Source: Corynebacterium accolens (GTDB lineage: Bacteria > Actinomycetota > Actinomycetes > Mycobacteriales > Mycobacteriaceae). Taken from it: a stretch of 8,056 nucleotides of DNA. Position 1 is the stretch's first letter. Each line of letters begins with the position of its first letter. Positions 4,321 to 8,056 of the stretch are shown here, piece after piece. A program made the position numbers and the translations under genes. The stretch spans positions 1,584,999-1,593,054 of the forward strand of contig NZ_CP100376.1 of assembly GCF_030515985.1 (NCBI RefSeq), in the 5' to 3' direction. The notes beneath the pieces are model-generated. The model saw nothing but the letters and a program-made list of their open reading frames with translations, made no database searches and was not told where the DNA came from.

Positions 4321-5784
4321 TCATACTTTAGCGCCTGTTTTTGGGTTCTTCCTGGCAGGCACGATCCATTTCACTGCACTCAGACCTACAAGAGTGATAG
4401 CGCCCAATACGGCAAGGCCGGTCCACAGCACCACTGCCTCACCATCGTTGCCCGCCACGGTGACAGCCGCCGTTGTCCAGTTGAGCGGCAAAAGGTTAGC
4501 TACTACCTGCCACACCTTGTCCACCCCGGCGATGGCCGCGGATTTCCACAGCCACCCCACCAATGCGGTCTGCCCAATGCCAAAGATCGCGGCGAGGATG
4601 GATCCTACGGTCATGCCACACAGTTCGAGCAGGCCACGCACGATAAGAGCGGAGGACAGGGCACCCAAGAACAGCGCCCCTCCGGCGGCCACCGCGGCGA
4701 TGGGGGTAAGGCCGATGGACAAGACGAAGAGCAGGATCTCCCCGATAGCCACCGCTGCCAGCGATCCGCCGAGAACCATCAGCCACGGGCGGAATCCCAA
4801 TTTCCACGCCACTCCGGCCGCGGATCCAGCCAGCAGGACGAGCGCGGAAATGAGCATGGCGATGACCGGGCTCAGCTGGCGCGCATCTTCCTCCGCGGCC
4901 ACGTGCGCGGGAGGCAGGGCGCGCTGCACCGCGCCCAGGTTCGATTGGTTTTGTTCCGCCATGCCGGTGAGCTTGCCGGCGCCATCGTCAAGCTGGCCCA
5001 CCCCATCGAGAGCCTCATCCACACGGCTATTGAGCTCCGCTATGGACTGGTTGAGCTGTTGCGCACCTGCCACGGCCTGGTTGATGCCATCGTGGTAGGC
5101 ATAACCGCTTACCGCCAGCTGATTGGAGAGATCGCGCGAGCCATCCTTCAGCTTCTTCAGCTCCCCAGTCAGGGATTCATCGAGGCGGAAGTTTTCCACC
5201 TGCTTGCGCAAATCCCCCAGCTGGGAACGAACTTGTTTCGCTTCCTTGGAATCATTTCCTTTCAGGTCGCGCACCGTACCGTCGATGGCTTCTAGGATTT
5301 GGCCTTGGACGGCTCCCAGGCCCACGACCTGGTCAACGGCCCCTCCGACGGTATTGGCCAGTTCCGTCGCCCCACCGCCGAGGGTATTGGTCCCTGACTG
5401 CAACTGGTTAAGCCCCGACACCAGCTCTTGCGAACCACCGGCGAGCTTTTCGACGCCCTCGCCTAATTCCCCAGCACCCTTATCCAGCTCACTGGTGCCC
5501 TTGTTTAACCGATCCGCGCCAGATTTCAGGATGCTAGCCTGCGCTTGGGCGTGGCTGGCGGCCTCGGCGGCTTCCTTAAGCTCTGGCGAGGTCGAATTCG
5601 CCTGCGGCGCGCCATAAGGCTGCGCGGCGCTCGACCACGCATGCGCCGGTTCCCACTGCGACCAGGCCGCCACTGCGGTACCAACGATAAGCGGTACGGC
5701 GAGCAATACGAGCAGTAAGAGTGTGCGCCACCGCGAGGAACTCGCGGACGCGGTGGGCGCGGTCGAGGCAAGGCGTTTGGTCAT
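4321..5784 (-). CDS. YhgE/Pip-like membrane protein with glycine-leucine heptad stalk
   Basis: A 487-residue integral membrane protein. Layout: short Ser/Thr/Arg-rich cytoplasmic N-terminus; one membrane helix (about 20-41); a long, presumably extracytoplasmic helical region (65-290); and a block of about five hydrophobic helices (304-473) with a basic C-terminal tail. Residues 89-144 are eight consecutive perfect heptads G-x-x-x-L-x-x (for example GTSELDK, GAGELGE, GVEKLAG), the pattern typical of YhgE/Pip proteins; a second block occurs at 233-274. YhgE/Pip proteins are related to ABC-2-type membrane domains, and some serve as phage receptors or in ESX-like secretion in Firmicutes; the role here is unknown. 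Compared with full-length YhgE, the globular segment that normally follows the first helix (with a VAVVN-like motif) is absent, so this is a short form. The ATG at 5784 has only a weak TAGG 8-10 bases upstream. Divergent from the lipoprotein gene. Confidence 0.75.
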   Translation of the reverse strand: MTKRLASTAPTASASSSRWRTLLLLVLLAVPLIVGTAVAAWSQWEPAHAWSSAAQPYGAPQANSTSPELKEAAEAASHAQAQASILKSGADRLNKGTSELDKGAGELGEGVEKLAGGSQELVSGLNQLQSGTNTLGGGATELANTVGGAVDQVVGLGAVQGQILEAIDGTVRDLKGNDSKEAKQVRSQLGDLRKQVENFRLDESLTGELKKLKDGSRDLSNQLAVSGYAYHDGINQAVAGAQQLNQSIAELNSRVDEALDGVGQLDDGAGKLTGMAEQNQSNLGAVQRALPPAHVAAEEDARQLSPVIAMLISALVLLAGSAAGVAWKLGFRPWLMVLGGSLAAVAIGEILLFVLSIGLTPIAAVAAGGALFLGALSSALIVRGLLELCGMTVGSILAAIFGIGQTALVGWLWKSAAIAGVDKVWQVVANLLPLNWTTAAVTVAGNDGEAVVLWTGLAVLGAITLVGLSAVKWIVPARKNPKTGAKV

Positions 5785-5868
5785 GCTAGTAACCTATCGC
5801 TGCAGGTCATTCCCTTTCTGCAGGCGCGCCGATCCCCACGCATTACAAAGAGAATCTACTATTAAGAC
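5785..5868. promoter_or_regulatory. Divergent promoter region between the YhgE-like gene and the lipoprotein gene
   Basis: Only 84 bases separate the two divergent starts. TACTAT (5857-5862) is a good -10 for the lipoprotein gene and ends 6 bases before its ATG. A 7-base direct repeat CTGCAGG occurs at 5800-5806 and 5818-5824, 18 bases apart, each containing the palindrome CTGCAG; it could be a binding site serving both genes. No clear -35 is seen on either strand. Confidence 0.5.
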
Positions 5869-6435
5869 ATGTCTAATCCTCTAAAACTCTCTCACTCCCG
5901 CGCCTTGGCGTGCGTAGCCGCGTTTCCGCTGTGCATGGCATTGGTCTCCTGCACCGATGATGCCGATAACTCTGGCGATTCCAGTGAGCCCCAGTTTTCT
6001 GATGCCGTGGCGCAATCCAGCTCCAGCTCCAGCACTACAAGTTCCACGGAGCAAACGGCGACTACGACGGACTCGCCCACAACCTCCCCGGTAGAAACGG
6101 TAGAAACTACTGCACAGCCACCTGCACCACAGGAGACAACAGTCACTACCACTACCACGCAGGCCAAAGGTGATTGTTCCCCAAGTACCTTCTCGTCTCT
6201 AGAGCCCGATATGGGCAAAATTGTGGTGTCGGATTGCGACGGGGAATGGGCTCATTTTGGCAAAGACAGTACAGATTGGACCGCTTGGGCACGTTTTAGC
6301 GATGGCGCATGGACAACTATTGAACCCATCGGTGAAACAAATAGTGGTTTGACCGCACCGTGCTATGACGTAGACAAATGGATCAATCAGGGCGCGCCGA
6401 GCTTTGTTGCAGACAATATGCGCCGCTGCGATTAA
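5869..6435 (+). CDS. Secreted lipoprotein with Ser/Thr-rich linker and four-cysteine C-terminal domain
   Basis: A 188-residue protein. A lipoprotein signal peptide (1-27) ends in the lipobox LVSC, so C28 should be diacylated and hold the protein on the outer face of the membrane. Residues about 30-98 are a disordered Ser/Thr/Glu/Pro linker (runs of S at 50-55 and T at 93-97), a candidate for O-mannosylation in actinobacteria (inference). The C-terminal domain (about 101-188) is compact, with four cysteines (103, 123, 165, 187) that could form two disulfides, and aromatic motifs CDGEWAHFG (123-131) and DWTAWARF (136-143). I recall similar small domains in other corynebacterial secreted proteins, but I know no function. 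ATG at 5869 is chosen because TACTAT ends 6 bases earlier (leaderless) and the signal peptide starts there. Divergent from the YhgE-like gene, convergent with katA. Confidence 0.85.
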   Translation: MSNPLKLSHSRALACVAAFPLCMALVSCTDDADNSGDSSEPQFSDAVAQSSSSSSTTSSTEQTATTTDSPTTSPVETVETTAQPPAPQETTVTTTTTQAKGDCSPSTFSSLEPDMGKIVVSDCDGEWAHFGKDSTDWTAWARFSDGAWTTIEPIGETNSGLTAPCYDVDKWINQGAPSFVADNMRRCD

Positions 6436-6450
6436 TCCCGCCTAACGCAC

Positions 6451-6532
6451 AAGCCGCCTTCGACCAATTACTCCACCCAACTCACAGCAGCTCACTGTGG
6501 GGTGAGGACGCAGGGATGGTCGAAGGCGGCTT
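6451..6532. terminator. Long inverted repeat, probable bidirectional terminator
   Basis: AAGCCGCCTTCGACCA (6451-6466) and TGGTCGAAGGCGGCTT (6517-6532) are perfect 16-base inverted arms around a 50-base interior. The interior has its own hairpin, CACAG/CTGTG (6483-6487, 6495-6499), with flanking CACCC/GGGTG. It lies between the convergent lipoprotein and katA genes. The plus strand continues TTGCTTT, so termination of the lipoprotein mRNA is the better supported use; the minus strand continues GTGCGTT. It is longer than an ordinary terminator and could be a small mobile repeat. Confidence 0.7.
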
Positions 6533-6572
6533 TGCTTTACGCCTCTAAGAAGCAGTACACCGCAGTAGTGGG

Positions 6573-8056
6573 CTACTTCTTTTCAGCGAAGACCTCGCGC
6601 ACGCGCTGACCCAAGTCCGGGTGGACGTTGGTCCAGTACTGGTACACGCGCTCTTCGGTTTCTTCGGACACGCCGGCCATCGCGTTGGTGATATTGGTGA
6701 CCAAGCGCTCCTTGGCGGCATCGTCATAGACGTTTTCGTACAGGTCGCGTGCTTGGACGAAGTCATCGTCTTCCGCGTGGCACACGTATGGCGCGCGGAC
6801 CAAGTCCTGACCGTGGGGGTCTGGGTTCACGTAGAGGTCCGCCGCGGTGGTGGTCTCGAGGTCCTCGCGGTTGTTGACGGAGGCATCGTCAAGCACACCC
6901 GCGCCCTTCGCATGGCGGTTGGGCGAGTACACCGGATCCTCTGGAGCATTGTAGAAATACTGCATGGGACCCTCGTGCTCGTAGGTATTGACCTTCTCCG
7001 CATTGCGCGGCTGGTTGACCGGCAGCTGCTTGTAGTTCGGCCCGATGCGGTAGCGCTGCTGGTCAGCATAGGCAAAGACGCGAGCCTGCAGCATCTTATC
7101 CGGGGACAGGCCAACGCCCGGCACAATATTGGAGGGATCCAGCGCAACCTGCTCGATCTGGGCGAAGAAGTTGCGCGGGTTGCGGTTGAGCTCAAAATAG
7201 CCCACATCGTGCAGCGGGTAGTCCTTCTTGGACCAGACCTTGGTCAGATCGAAGGGGTTGAAGCGGTAGTCCTCTGCCTCCGCAAGCGGCATGATCTGCA
7301 CCTTGACGTCCCAGATGGGGTAGTTGCCCTCTTCGATGGCATTGTAGAGGTCCGCGCGGTGGCTATCCGGGTTCTTACCGGCTTCCACGGTGGCCTCTTC
7401 ATCGGTGAAGTTCTCTACGCCCTGGCGGGAGATGAAGTGGTACTTCACCCAGAAGGCCTCGCCATCTTCGTTGACCCACTGGAAGGTGTGGGAACCGTAG
7501 CCGTTTTGGTGACGGGTGGTCTTCGGGGTGCCGCGGTCACCCATCAGGTAGGTCACCTGGTGGGCGGATTCAGGGTTGCGGGTCCAGAAATCCCACTGCA
7601 TATCGGCATCGCGCAGGCCGTTGGAGCCCAGGCGCTTTTGGGAGTGGATGAAGTCTGGAAACTTCATGCCATCGCGCAGGAAGAATACCGGGGTGTTATT
7701 GCCCACGATGTCGAAGTTGCCGTCTTCGGTGTAGAAGCGCAGGGCAAAGCCGTGCACGTCGCGCCAGGTATCCGGGGATCCCTGCTCGCCGGCGACGGTG
7801 GAAAAGCGGCCCATCATCGGGGTGACGGTGCCCTTCTGAAAGACCTTGGCCTTGGTGTAGGCGGACACGTCTTCGGTGATGTGCAGCTCACCGTAAGCAC
7901 CGTGACCCTTGGCGTGCGGGGTACGCTCGGGCACGCGCTCACGGTTGAAGTGGGCGAGCTTTTCAATGAGATGAGTATCGTTGAGCGCGACCGGACCCTG
8001 GGGACCGGCGGTCACGGACGTGTTCTCGGAAGGCACGGGCTGGCCGGACGGGCGGG
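6573..8056 (-). CDS. katA: Haem catalase, KatA type (start codon outside window)
   Basis: Monofunctional cytoplasmic haem catalase that converts hydrogen peroxide to water and oxygen. 487 residues are readable from the GTG at 8036, but the frame stays open to the window edge and encodes R-P-S-G-Q-P just before it. Corynebacterial KatA reads similarly through this point, so that GTG is an internal valine and a few dozen N-terminal residues are missing. Numbering from that codon: catalytic H41 in TPHAKGHGAYGE, RFSTVAGE (77-84), catalytic N114 in IVGNNTP, R319 and the haem-ligand Y323 in ARVFAYADQQRYR. The length and lack of a C-terminal flavodoxin-like domain indicate a small-subunit (clade 3) enzyme. 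The C-terminal segment (about 400-487) is also typical. The promoter, where OxyR or iron control would be seen, is outside the window. Convergent with the lipoprotein gene. Confidence 0.97.
   Translation of the reverse strand, partial: RPSGQPVPSENTSVTAGPQGPVALNDTHLIEKLAHFNRERVPERTPHAKGHGAYGELHITEDVSAYTKAKVFQKGTVTPMMGRFSTVAGEQGSPDTWRDVHGFALRFYTEDGNFDIVGNNTPVFFLRDGMKFPDFIHSQKRLGSNGLRDADMQWDFWTRNPESAHQVTYLMGDRGTPKTTRHQNGYGSHTFQWVNEDGEAFWVKYHFISRQGVENFTDEEATVEAGKNPDSHRADLYNAIEEGNYPIWDVKVQIMPLAEAEDYRFNPFDLTKVWSKKDYPLHDVGYFELNRNPRNFFAQIEQVALDPSNIVPGVGLSPDKMLQARVFAYADQQRYRIGPNYKQLPVNQPRNAEKVNTYEHEGPMQYFYNAPEDPVYSPNRHAKGAGVLDDASVNNREDLETTTAADLYVNPDPHGQDLVRAPYVCHAEDDDFVQARDLYENVYDDAAKERLVTNITNAMAGVSEETEERVYQYWTNVHPDLGQRVREVFAEKK

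Noticed and set aside
4223..5098. 291-residue plus-strand reading frame starting in the intergenic stretch
   Set aside because: Only the first 33 codons are free of the YhgE-like gene, there is no RBS, and the rest mirrors the membrane protein. The opposite strand has a coherent membrane topology and heptads.
8034..8036. GTG as the katA start codon
   Set aside because: The frame continues upstream to the window edge with catalase-like residues (G-Q-P before V-P-S-E-N); it is an internal valine.

Overview
The window looks like chromosomal DNA from a Corynebacterium or a close relative in the Mycobacteriales. The evidence is the moderately high GC content, a PonA2-type penicillin-binding protein with a PASTA domain next to a YqeY-like gene and an actinobacterial metallophosphoesterase, a catalase close to corynebacterial KatA, and several starts with a -10 box about 7 bases upstream and no good Shine-Dalgarno, as in leaderless actinobacterial mRNAs. 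The genus is inferred; the species cannot be named from this sequence.

Layout from left to right. (1) Bases 1-996 (+) are the 3' part of a class A penicillin-binding protein: the end of the transpeptidase domain with its KTG box, a PASTA domain and a Gly/Asn/Thr-rich tail. (2) Bases 1000-1464 (-) are a small YqeY/GatB-like protein, convergent with (1) and only 3 bases away. Each of these two genes appears to carry the other's intrinsic terminator inside its own coding sequence. (3) Bases 1508-2395 (+) are a membrane-anchored calcineurin-like metallophosphoesterase, divergent from (2). (4) Bases 2464-2537 (+) are tRNA-Pro(CGG), with a promoter, a leader hairpin and a strong terminator. (5) Bases 2606-3970 (-) are a CitMHS-family citrate:metal transporter with a good RBS and a CRP/GlxR-like operator upstream. 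(6) Bases 3971-4320 are a gene-free, structured, partly AT-rich intergenic stretch. (7) Bases 4321-5784 (-) are a YhgE/Pip-like membrane protein with eight perfect G-x-x-x-L-x-x heptads. (8) Bases 5869-6435 (+) are a Ser/Thr-rich lipoprotein, divergent from (7) and apparently leaderless. (9) Bases 6436-6572 hold a long 16-bp-arm inverted repeat. (10) Bases 6573-8056 (-) are a KatA-type haem catalase whose first codons lie outside the window.

The genes are mostly single transcription units rather than one operon: cell-wall synthesis (PBP), an envelope phosphoesterase, a tRNA, organic-acid uptake, two envelope proteins of unknown role and peroxide detoxification. No mobile element, CRISPR array, phage module or toxin system is visible. 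The unusual signals are regulatory and RNA-level: reciprocally embedded terminators, hairpins whose G-U wobbles show which strand folds, probable leaderless starts, and the citrate-transporter control region. I do not see a clearly new multi-gene system.
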